This document shows, piece after piece, positions 10,591 to 21,026 of a DNA stretch of 64,000 nt. Position numbers and translations under genes: made by a program. The notes beneath the pieces were generated by a model that worked only from the letters and a program-made list of their open reading frames with translations, had not been told where the DNA came from and searched no databases. Where the stretch lies: positions 2,046,001 through 2,110,000 of the forward strand of contig OY756141.1 in NCBI GenBank assembly GCA_963576785.1. The letters are read 5' to 3'. The stretch is from Chlorophyllum brunneum. Taxonomy: Eukaryota > Basidiomycota > Agaricomycetes > Agaricales > Agaricaceae. Each line of letters starts with the position of its first letter. The stretch's first letter is position 1.

Positions 10591-13274
10591 ATGGCCAGGA
10601 TTCCGATTCTACACTTCAACGATGTCTATCGTGTGTCGCCACAGAAGATCGGGCGGTCGGGCGACACCGTTGATGTTACACAGTTTGCCGCACTCGTACA
10701 GGAACTGAGAGGCCGGTGGGAGCAGAGGACGGAGGATGGTAAGGCTGATGGCCTCGTTTTGTTTTCTGGGGACTTGTTCTCGCCCTCAGTTGAGAGTTCG
10801 GTAACGCGAGGAAGTCATATGGTGAGATTCGTCCCGATTCCATAGATCTTCTTGAGGTGTGAAATATTTTCCAGGTGCCAGTAATGAACGAGATTGGCGT
10901 GGATGTTGCGCTCACTGGTTCGTCCCTCGTTACCGCCCCGGATTCTGGGCTGATGATGAACTACAGGCAACCACGATTTTGATTTCGGTCAGTGCTACCG
11001 TCTGGCTGGGTTTTTGTCCCGAAGGCTCATAGGTTGTAAAGGATACCCTCATTTGACGAAACTCGTCCAGGATTCGACTTATGTGTGTTGAGAGTTGTAT
11101 GTCAACCTTCACACTTGTGTCTTGACATCGCCTTCCAGCCATGGATCTTGAGTAATATTGTCGACGTTGAAACGGGCACGACCCCTGAATACCTGCACCC
11201 CTTCCAAGTTGTTGAACGCTGCGGTGTGCGCATTGGAATCATTGGCCTCGTTGAGGAGTGGGTTCGGCAAGCATACACAATACAACTGTTGACTGGCTTG
11301 CTTTAGGGATTGGATTGCTACTGTGTCGTCTTGGCCCCCAAATTTCAAGTACAGGGATATGTCCGAGACTGGAATGGAGCTGTCCAAGATTCTGCGTGAT
11401 CCAGACGGAGAATACCGCTGTGATATCATCATTGCCCTAAGTCATTGCAGGTCCGTGAAGCTTCCGGAGAACCATAGCTCTTTACTCAGATCATCTCTAG
11501 ATTGCCTAACGTGAGATTGCTTAAGAATATCCAGTCTGAAATGAACGAATTGATATATCTCACTCCGCCAGGATATCATACTCGCTAGACAGCTCCTCGC
11601 CCTATCACCGTCTGCCCAAGATACCCAACCCATCATGAATGAGCATGGGGCTGACATTGTTCTGGGAGGACATGACCATCTCTACTATGTCAGCAAGGGC
11701 GCTGGCAGGTGGGAGAATTATGATAAGACCCATGAGATCCTCGGTGCCGAAAAGGACATGGGTGACATCCTCGCTTTCAAAAGTGGATGCGATTTCAGGG
11801 AACTAAGTGAGCTCGTGCTAGAGCTTGAGGATACGCCGGAAGGTAGTTTGAGGAGAAAGATAATTAAGGGTCTCACTGGTGGGTCGCGATTCTTCCACTC
11901 TTGTTCAAGAATTGCTAAGCCTGGTAACTTCAGGGAAGCGTCATGCTATTAAACCAGAGATGGAGTCGTCTGCTAGTTTGGCCAAGATCCTAAAGAACGT
12001 ACTATCTTCGGTCAATTCAGCGATGAAAGCCCCAGTTTGTCAGTCAACCACTACTCTCGATTTACGCTCGCGTCATATCCGGGTGGATGAGGTGAGATTT
12101 CTGTCCCCGATCGATGCGTACTGTAACGTCCTGATCACGGAGTAGTCTGCCGCTCCGAATTGGTTCGCGGATGTCCTTCGGCATGCGTACGACCACACAC
12201 TCTGCCTTAGAGGATCTGGAGGCTCTGATGGAGTTTTCATTTGCGCAGGAACGCTTCGCGGGGATTCCATGTATGGCCCCGGTAGGCAGGTCTTCGGATC
12301 TATTATACCTCTATTCATTTGGATTCAGGGGTGATCACACTTGGAGATATTTTAGAGATTCTGCCGTTTGATGACCCCGTAGTGGTATTAGAACTCGACG
12401 GTGAAACGATCTGGGAAGCTTTGGAAGTCGCTTTGGAACCTTGGCCGGCACAAGAAGGGTGAATGAAGTGTGTGGCTGTGATAACCTGATTTGATGACTT
12501 TGCTTTAGGCGGTTTCCTGTAATATCGGGCTTCAAAATCACTTGGGATTCGCGTCGTCCATCTGGTCAACGTGTTCTGAGCGTCACCATGCTGAAGCAAA
12601 CGGAGAAGCAAGACGGTGACTGTTCACCGGAGCGGGTCATAGAGGAGGAACCTGTACCTAGGTCGAAGGAGGGAAGAAGGTACAACATTGTGACAAGGGA
12701 TTACATTGCTCAAGGCCACGATGGGTTTGTCGTTTTGAAGGGGAAACCGTATCTTGTTGACCACGAGAGTGGGAGTATCATGAGTAGTATCGTCAGGCAG
12801 TACTTACTCGGTAAGTACTGGCGTCCTTGGGCGCCGTGGCGCTGCTAACTATGTCCCGTGTTGTGTTCGTTCGCAGGATCACAGTTCCTGAATAAGATGG
12901 TGCGGTTGAGGCTGCATGAAAAATCCAGCAACCTCTCAGAGGGCACGAATATCGCAATTAAAGAGGTGCTCAAAGAATCTACCAAGCGTGACCAATCTGA
13001 AGTTGCCCGTCGGGATGGAACAGTTGCCGGGAAGTGGAGGCACGCCATTGACCTCGCGATCCATCGAGCAAGGTCTCAAAGGCACTATCAAAGTCACTTA
13101 AGCGTATCTACGATGGAGCATATGAGCTCAGTCGATTTATTCGATGGGTCCGCCGCAAGGAAAGGGCAAGGTGGTCCTGCATTGGATAATGTTAAGGTAG
13201 ACGAAGACTTGTTAGTCATTAGCCCTGAGGTGGACGGCAGGCTGAAGGATGTCGCGAGGGAGTCTGAAGGCTAG
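10591..13274 (+). CDS. 5'-nucleotidase / metallophosphoesterase family protein
   Basis: A two-domain phosphohydrolase of the 5'-nucleotidase (UshA-like) family. The N-terminal calcineurin-type domain shows the metal ligands in order: LHFNDVYRVSP (Asp), SGDLFSPS (Asp), NHDFDFG split by an intron, and GGHDH. The C-terminal domain shows DTHCLRG-like and CAGTLRGDS motifs after short introns, then ITLGDILEILPFDDPVVVLELDG, where the substrate-binding part lies, and YNIVTRDYIAQGHDG. The tail (KSSNLSEGT...) is charged and low in hydrophobics. No signal peptide follows this start, so it is probably cytosolic; an in-frame ATG at 10468 would add about 41 residues (see findings). Substrate is unknown: a nucleotide, a UDP-sugar or another phosphate ester are all possible. 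About eight introns. Confidence 0.85.
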
Positions 13275-13362
13275 TTCGTGAATGAGATAGCTTGGACGTG
13301 TACACAAGATAGGGCGTGTGTGGAAAGATGTAAAAATCATTCGTGCAGCAATCGACCGAAGT

Positions 13363-14014
13363 TCATTTTGTGTCCTGTTCTTGTGTGAGCGTAATTACTA
13401 CTTTGTCTGGTGGGTCACCAGTCAACGTTCGCATGTAATGTGCCAGAGTACCCATCGCGCCACCAAGACCTGCACCACCAAGTATTACTAACCGAGCGTC
13501 AGATACATGAACCCAGGATGAGGATAGAGTACCTACTGTTCACTATGTTTGCTCTCTTCCAAAATACTGCTGGGGTTAGTAGTGCCATCAAAACAGCGCC
13601 AATTATTGAGTGGTCTTGTGACCGTATCCGATTGGTCTGAGGAAATGCATCAGGAAATTTGAAATGGAGAACTATTGAATACTCGCATCGTAGGTTGCCT
13701 CGAACCTACGCCGACGGACAAGTTCCTCATTAGAGTATTTATATCGGCCGTAAGCGACACCCCCACCAACAGTAACACCTGCGTAACACCGAGTGAGTTA
13801 TGCAGATTGAGCCGGGCTGCAGCGCACCTGTTAAGCCTCCGACCCATGTTGCCCGTAGGAACCTATTCAGCGACCAGGCTCCAGCACCCCGCCTCAGGAG
13901 AACGAATACAGTGTAGATTGGAGGAGTTAATACAGAAAAAGCCTGATAGCCAGTGCTCATCGACTGGCGCACGAGATAATTAGTATCCGCATCGTGAGCG
14001 GTAGATACAGCCAT
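13363..14014 (-). CDS. Unrecognised small glycine-rich membrane protein
   Basis: I do not recognise this protein, but the splicing makes a coherent gene. It starts MAVSTAHDADTNYLVRQSMS (14014), continues GYQAFSVLTPPIYTVFVLLR and SLNRFLRATWVGGLTG, then after an intron GVTVGGGVAYGRYKYSNEEL. The next exon gives HSIIGAVLMALLTPAVFWKR. After another intron come ILGGAGLGGAMGTLAHYMR and a soluble tail ending TLTQEQDTK (stop 13363-13365). Three introns fit, one needing the acceptor in ggtcacaag. About 150-160 residues, with two or three short hydrophobic Gly/Ala segments bearing GxxxG-like spacing. That pattern suggests a small mitochondrial or ER membrane protein, but this is only inference. It is divergent from the next gene, with 124 bp between starts. 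Confidence 0.6.
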
Positions 14015-14138
14015 TGTAGAGTCTTGGGTCTTGCCGAAGTAGTAAGCTGTAGGGTCAGTGCGTCAGCTTACATAAGCTTGACCACCCACTTGAAAAAGCC
14101 TCCGCCTCCCCTAAGCTGTCTGTTTACCATTCCCTGCT

Positions 14139-16912
14139 ATGACTGCGACGGCTATGGACTCCTTCGACGCGCAAATGCTTGACTATCCGAACGACAACGA
14201 CGTCCAAATGCAGATCTCATCGTCGGATCCTTGGTTCCAGGACGTGACTCCAATGGAAGATGATGCACACTTGACTTTCCAGCCAAAAGCAGGGAACACT
14301 GACACCACTCCCACTGTGGAAGTCGACATGGAAGCTTATGTCGACGACGAGCACATCGAGTATGAGATGGTAGACGATCACCACAGTCATAATCCAACCT
14401 CCAGCGAGTTGCTGGATGTCGACGTGTTGCCTGCGTCCGCGGTGCAGTCGCCATTTGTCACGGTGACTTCCCTGCCTATCACACCGTCAATCGAGTACCC
14501 GCAACCCCCGACGCACCTCGCCCCAACGTCTGACTCAGCTTCTATGATATCGAAGCATGTTACCGAATCCTCCACAGTTGTTGACTCAGCGCTAGATAAC
14601 CCTGGCACTGTCTCAGCCCCTCAAGCTGATGCCCCATTGCCGGTGATCGAGCAACCTTCCGACATAGTTGTATTTCCTGAACCCGTCAGTCTGCGTACCA
14701 GTGGTAATACAGAACAGCCTCCTGCTATCCAACCTCCCGCTGAAGTTCTTATAGAACAACCTGATTCCGCTGAGCCCGGTTCTGTTAGGGCTCAATCTGA
14801 GACGGAAGAAATTGGCGCCCACGATCCCACCGTTTACGCAGAAACGGGTAATCCACATCACACTGATTCGGGAACTCAACCTGAATCCACTATACCTACT
14901 CCTCATAACGACACGGTTGGATCGCAAGCGCCGGCAGAGCAGGTTGAGGAACACTTTCCTGACGCCACTACTCAGGGAAGCTGCGTCGATACCACAGAGC
15001 CTGTCACCGAACAGGGCCCGCTCATTAAGCCTACGCCTCCTCAGGAACTTGAAGAGCTCTCTACTGAAGCAGTGGAACATACGCCACAGGAGACTACCGC
15101 GCATAGTGTGGACGAGTCAGCTGAAGCCGCAAGCGAGGTTTCAGAAGAGCTTTACCTTGAGGTTCCCCCACCTATATTACTCGCCATTTTCTCGGTCGAT
15201 CACCCAGAGCTCTGTCTCTTCAACAAGCCATTGGAGCCGCTCCCAACTGAGGATGACACACAGGAACGGCATATTCTTCTTCAGACAGCACCATCCCTGT
15301 ACTATGAACCGTTGGTCCATATCTTCGAAGCACTTCGCCAAGATGAATACGTCAGCACTGTTCTTGAAATCACTGGTAATGAACTCGCTTTGGAGGCTTA
15401 TGAATTCGATTTGGCAATTACGGAAGTAGGTCATTTGTTGCTCTGCTACTGCTACAAGATCTGAACTATTTATCAGGACAACTTTTACGCCCGAGAAATC
15501 AGTTTACACGATATTCACGCCTTGCATACGTCTGCTAATTTAGCTGGTCCTCTTCGCCTCCGTTTATACATCTCTGGTTCGCGCTTCATTGTTCGCTATC
15601 ATATGCTACAAGAAGGACTTAACCTTCATGTGGAGGAATCGCAATCTTCAGGGCACGATGAAACTGGCGAGTCTAGGTGTTTACTCATCGTTTTCTGATT
15701 GGAGCTGATTCGTCACTAGACCAATCCCAGTTGGACAAACAGGACGGGAAAAATACTGATGCTCAGGATGATATTTCTGGCGCCGGAGGCGATTTATTCT
15801 CTGAGCAAGTACGTTTTGACACTTCAGAAGGATCCGAAGATCAGCCGGAGGAGGAAGAGCATGAGCAATATTTTGAGACCCCTCATGGTGGGGCTGGAGA
15901 GATTGCGGAGCATTCGGGTGAAATCGATCTTTCTACTCTTCCTCCTTTCGTTGATTCTCCAGAGGCGCACGATGAAGGCGGTGAAGAGAAAAGTGAAGAG
16001 TCCATCAGAACAGCGCACCTTGTAACCACGACTCCTGATAATCCCGCCACCGGCGATACTCACACTCAAGATGAAGACCGGGAATGTGACGAGCTCGTCG
16101 GCAAGGAGGAATTAGATCAAATTGGATTTGAGGTATCGCCGTCCATTCAAAAGCAACCATCACAGAATGAGGAAATTTCGTCCGACTCTCGACAACACCA
16201 TGGCAAGGAAATTGGCGCTGATCCCGAGGCGAAGAGGAACGAGGAGAGCCTTGAGACCCGTCATGACACAGATGAAGGGGATGAAATTGAAGGTGCGCAA
16301 CATGTTTTGAATGCATTCTCAGTCATACTAAATCATTCTTTGTAGAACATAATCACACATCGGCCCAAGAGCATACAGAAGAAATACCTCAATCGGAACA
16401 GATCGAATCTACTAATGAAGAGCGTGAGTTGTAGAAAGCTTGAAGCCCCTTTTGTAGTCTCAGGTGGCTGTAGCCCTATTCCTTGAACCTACAGATGAAA
16501 ATCAACACGAGGAGGATGCGTCGATCGATCAATACGAGAATGCGCGCTCAGATGTAAATGGTAAGGATCGGGGATTCATTGTTTACCACTCTAGCACTCA
16601 CATTATTACTGCTACAGAAGTCAACAAGGACTTTGAGACCGAGCTAGGCGAGACATGGGACGACGAGCTTGATGGTGAAGGCGATCCAGACACTACGTGG
16701 GAAGCAGAACAAGAAAATGTAGATGAGTCTATCTCGAACGAGAGCTCGGTGACGTTGTCCAGCAAGGCGTCCAAACGTAGTTTCGATGAATTTGGGCTGG
16801 AACATTCTGATGATGAAAACATCCCGGAATCTCCAGGTGCACACTCTTCCTTCGTCTTTTTCCACAGAACTGATCGGTCCTTACAGGGGCCAAACGTGCG
16901 CGGGTGGAGTAA
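14139..16912 (+). CDS. Unrecognised acidic protein with a conserved-looking central region
   Basis: I cannot name this family. The protein, over 800 residues, starts MTATAMDSFDAQML at 14139 and is very rich in Glu, Asp, Ser, Thr and Pro, so it is probably mostly disordered. A denser, folded-looking segment lies at about 15150-15650 (residues around 340-500): PPPILLAIFSVDHPELCLF, PSLYYEPLVHIFEALRQ, then after an intron REISLHDIHALHTSANLAG and LRLYISGSRFIVRYHML. The acidic tail resumes and ends SKASKRSFDEFG and PGAKRARVE (stop 16910-16912). The last patch could be a nuclear signal. Five or so introns; the one near 15675 needs a gtttac donor and is only 41 nt. Nuclear location is inferred from composition and the basic end. 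Confidence 0.7.
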
Positions 16913-17489
16913 TCCCAGACTGCTGTTCATCACGCCACCGATACACCCTTCCTACCATAAATTTGGGCCCTTCCGCCGCCAACTCAAGGGGTTGCGATGT
17001 CCACTATTACCAACTAAAAACATCAAGCTAATTATGGGCTAAGTTATTTTTTTCTCCAGTCATCCCTTGGACAAGGTTGTCGCCTTCAAGCATTTCATCC
17101 CGTGGCTTCATGCTAATCTACAAGGTAAGTCCTCTCATGAGTAAGTAGGATACGGGGGGGCCAAAAGCTCCTGTGGGGAGACTTGGCAGTCTAAGTTTCT
17201 TAGTTGTGCTCCTTTGTAATCTTCGTGCATGTCTGTTGTTCAAATTCGCATTTCTTTTGCATTACAGTATGTATTATATAGCTGCAGCCCGCGAATCACA
17301 TTCCATTTAGTGCAGCGGAAGCTGCCGATCCGTGACGGAAAGATCAATAGCGCTGATGGCAAGTTTGCATCAAACTTGACAAGGTCTTGCCCTTCAGCCC
17401 TTGCATCACTCGCCCAGGAGACCCATGCCTACACGTCTGTAGACGGTGTTTTTTTTTTCGGAAAAAAGCCTCTTTTGCTCTTCTCTCTC
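16913..17489. other. Intergenic region, nothing recognised
   Basis: It presumably holds the 3' untranslated region of the acidic-protein gene and the promoter of RPC82. Notable only for a G-run (about 17154-17160) and a T-run followed by an A-run just before RPC82 (about 17451-17467). No gene is supported. Confidence 0.5.
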
Positions 17490-19589
17490 ATGGCGGACGT
17501 CAATACAGCTCGACTATGCACTGAAATTGTCCGTACGCACTTTGGACCCTTGACTGCAGTACGAGTCATCTTTTTCCGATTCTGAGAGGCTAGCAAATCT
17601 TACGGGTCGATTGCGTAGCAAGTGGTATCTATTCTCCTCACTCGTGGGCGACTTCCGTTTCCTCAAATAGTTCGGTACACTCAGCTCAAGCCTCGTATCG
17701 TGCGAGCGTCGATTCTGGTTCTCGTGCAGCATAACCTACTATGGCATGCGAAAAACGACGATGAGACGGAGGTTTTTGAGTTTAACGTGGATGAGTGCCT
17801 TACGCGATTGAGATTAGGGAAGGCGGTTTTCTTGGCTCAGCAGCTATTTGGCAAGGCAGTGAGTCCACTCCAGTGGCGCGTCCATGATTTGTGGTTGATC
17901 AGTGATTAAAATAGGGTGCAGAGGTCGTGCAGATTGTGCTCGACCATGGAAAATTGCGTTTGTCTGATATCTTGGGTTTGCTAGGCGTCTACGAATCGAA
18001 AGGTACGCCACTGGGTAGTCTTTGCCACATAGCTGCAGCCTAATCGCAAGCCCCAGCCATCACAGTCTACCGAGGGGCTGTACATAAACTTGTTTCAGGG
18101 ACTTACCTGAAGCCCTCGATAGTGTTGTCGCATGTGTCGCCAAAGGATAAACAGATAAAGTACGAGGCGGAAGAGAAGGCGAAGATTTCTGGATTTCCAA
18201 CCGCAAGGGAGTTAAGGCAAACGAAACAGGTTGCGGAGGCAAGACTGAGGAGAGAGGAAGAGGAGGCTGAAAAAATTGGGTTGGTGAGTGCCTGGCACCT
18301 TACGTCCTCTGACGGGAGTTGAAGGTGAGGGCAGAAACGAAAGCTGGCTGAACAGCCAGTTCATCGAGTTCGGAAACGGAAAGTGGAGGAAGTTGAAGAC
18401 ATCGTTGATGTGAGTACGGGGTTGTTTCCCGTATCAGTTTGCTTACACGGATCCTAGGAGACAGTGTACTTTCGAGTGAACTTTGACAAATTCGGCATAC
18501 ACCTTCGAAATAATGTGAGGACCAAGAAAAGCTACCTTCATTAGGTGCTGACACTTCTCATAGTTAATAATCGATGCAGCGAGGATGCGATACAATGAAG
18601 GGGCAGCAACTGTCTTACGAGCCGTCCTTAACATCACAGAAAGTTGGCAACGAAGTGTAGTCGAGATTCGGTCGGGTAAGGCAGATCCTAGTTGCCATCA
18701 CTACTTGCCCTAAAGGTCTTTCAAGAGCCTGTATCTGTTCCGGGCATTATGATGCAACTCTCGGATGAGGACAGTCTGGCACGTGGGCTTGTTTTGGACG
18801 AGAAGAAACCCTCGAATGCCACCTGCATAAAAGAGTATTTGGGGATACTGTCGTGTGGCGACAACCCAACCCCTGCCGGCAAAGCCGCATCATTTGTATC
18901 TTTCAATTCGTCTAAGGTACAAGTGGAGTTCGACATTATTGGACGGCGACTGCGTAGGCATGTATTGGAATCGATTACAAAGGAAAAGCACGGGAATGAG
19001 GGTGTGAGGATTTTACGGCTCCTGATGAACACAGGAAAGATGGATGATAAACAGGTAATTCCTCTTCCACAAACTTGAGGACAGGAATTTATAGGGATGG
19101 CAGATTTCAAAAGTTGTCATGATGGCAGGAAAAGATGTCCGCCCTTTGCTGACAGCTCTCGCTGCTGATTCCCTTATTAGCACCCAAGAAGTGCCGAAAA
19201 GTGCAGATCGCAATCCAACTCGTACATTCTACCTCTGGCGAGTCTTTCTGTGGACGAATTTTGTGTCAACCTTTAACCCCCTAATCTTCTGCAGGTATGT
19301 TGATCAACATAAAGCATTTTCCACAATCCTAGGACATGTTTATAAAACCCTGTACAACATCAGCGTGAGGCGGCGCGCCGAGCAGGAACTGCCTGAGGTG
19401 AAGGCTGTGTTGGAGAAAAGGGAGCGGAGCGACGTCCGTCAAGATGAGGGACTGTTGACCCGACTAGAGCGGGAGATCCTGAAAGAGTGGGAGGGTAAAC
19501 TTGGAAAGTTGACGGCGCTGGAGATGCGCGTAGAAGAGTCGTTGTTCATCCTAAAGGATCTGGGTGTACTGGGAATAGACGAGGTTTGA
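17490..19589 (+). CDS. RPC82: RNA polymerase III subunit RPC3/RPC82
   Basis: The winged-helix subunit of the Pol III-specific RPC3-RPC6-RPC7 subcomplex, needed for promoter opening and initiation at tRNA and 5S genes. It starts MADVNTARLCTEIVRTHFG, the typical RPC82 opening, then LLTRGRLPFPQIVRYTQLKP and ILVLVQHNLLWHA for the first winged helices. Further exons carry VVQIVLDHGKLRLSDIL, AVHKLVSGTYLKPS, and a charged helical linker rich in E, K and A (around 18150-18290). Later come YFRVNFDKF and VVKVM-type winged-helix segments. The coiled-coil end RVEESLFILKDLGVLGI matches the family C-terminus. About ten short introns. Length is normal for the family. Confidence 0.93.
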
Positions 19590-19772
19590 CTTGGTTTATT
19601 GATTATCACACTCCGGCTCCGATGTTAAAAGGGCCACCCTCAGATGCTAAGTATGGCCATTCCGGTAATTCAGGCCCGTACTTACAATTGGCGTCATTAG
19701 TGGGTTGTGGCTGGCGCCTCACTTCCACGGATAAAACTCGTTCTGTTCTAGTTCAGACTTCGGCTCCACGCC

Positions 19773-20890
19773 ATGCAGCTCGGAGGTTCGATCACTACTG
19801 CAACAGCCTGCGCCTATGTCCAATCTCCTGAGCTTCCTCCTCATCCTGGGCCTGAATGGACCCGATTTGTTTGCATCTCGGACAACCACTCTCGAATCCG
19901 CTATAATCTACCTCCTGGAGATGTTTTGTTGCACGCTGGAGATCTAAGTAGCTGGGGGTACCCAGAGCAAGTGATGACAACTCTGAATTGGATAGAGAGC
20001 TTGGACTACCCAACAAAAATGTACTTGAACTTTCACTGCATGACTGCCCGAGTAGATATTGACACAACACGTCAGAATTGTTGGCGGAAACCATGATGTC
20101 AGTGATTCCTAAGCTGGGGTCTACGTCGAACTCATAGATTTTTCTCGGTCGACAGTTCTGCCTAGATAAAGATCTTCTGCCTTCAACTTGCGATGCGGAG
20201 GAGGTATGTTCTCTCGCCGCATGATTGGACCATACCCAATGTTCGACGACAGGATATCGAGATGGTGACTGCAATGCGAGACTACGTAAAAGGGGAAGCC
20301 ATGCATAAAGCGAATGTCCATTATTTGGAATACGAGACATTTGAGTTCACGACGACGTCTGGGAGGAAATGGGCAGTGTATGGATCTCCCGTAAGTTGTG
20401 AGCTTGACAAAAACGTGACGGGTTAACTGGCCCCGGCTTTCTGAAGGCTTCGCCTAAACACGCAGTTGGAGCCTTCCAGTATGTTACAAAGGAGGAGGCC
20501 AGAGGTATCTGCGAGTGGTCTATTTCGTGTCCGAACGCTGACCGGGGAACGGGTTCACTGCAGCCACTTACGACGGAATACCGTTGAATACTGAAATTCT
20601 GATAACACACACGCCGGCCAAGCGTTGCCTTGATCTCACAACGAAAGGCAAACATGCAGGTTGTAAAGTCTTACTCGAAAGGCTGAAGAATCTAAAGACC
20701 TGTCGACTGCATGTGTTTGGGTGGGTGTTGCACTGATCGTTCTGGAAACAATGTTGTGATCGTCGACACTAGGCATATTCATGAGGATGCAGGGGTAGAC
20801 ACAGTCGAGACGATGAATGGGGTGCGAGTGGCAGTGAATGCAGCGATTGCACGGTCGGGAGCGGCAATTGTAGTAGATCTATTGAACTGA
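19773..20890 (+). CDS. MPPED/239FB-type calcineurin-like phosphoesterase
   Basis: A small metallophosphoesterase of the MPPED1/2 (UPF0046) type, with a possible phosphodiesterase role but unknown substrate. It starts MQLGGSITTATACAYVQ and reaches the first metal motif as FVCISDNHSR. Next come GDVLLHAGDLSSWG (second motif), GGNHD after an intron (third), ILITHTPAKRCLDL (fourth), and FGHIHEDAG split by an intron (fifth). All five metal-binding motifs are therefore present. The usual D-T-H of close relatives reads D-N-H here, which keeps the ligands. It ends AAIVVDLLN at 20890. About five introns. Many Agaricomycetes carry several copies of this family; this one appears complete. Confidence 0.87.
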
Positions 20891-21026
20891 GTAGGAATGT
20901 AGACGAGTCAGAGCGCCAGTGACACAATTCACACTCCGCCGTGTCCTCATTTCAGGCGCGTCTCGCATACCCCAAACGCGCTCGCTCCTTGCCATCGACT
21001 CTCACCACCTCGCCATATCCTTCTCC

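Noticed and set aside
14613..15104. 163-residue minus-strand open frame
   Set aside because: Antisense shadow of the acidic-protein exon, with no features of its own.
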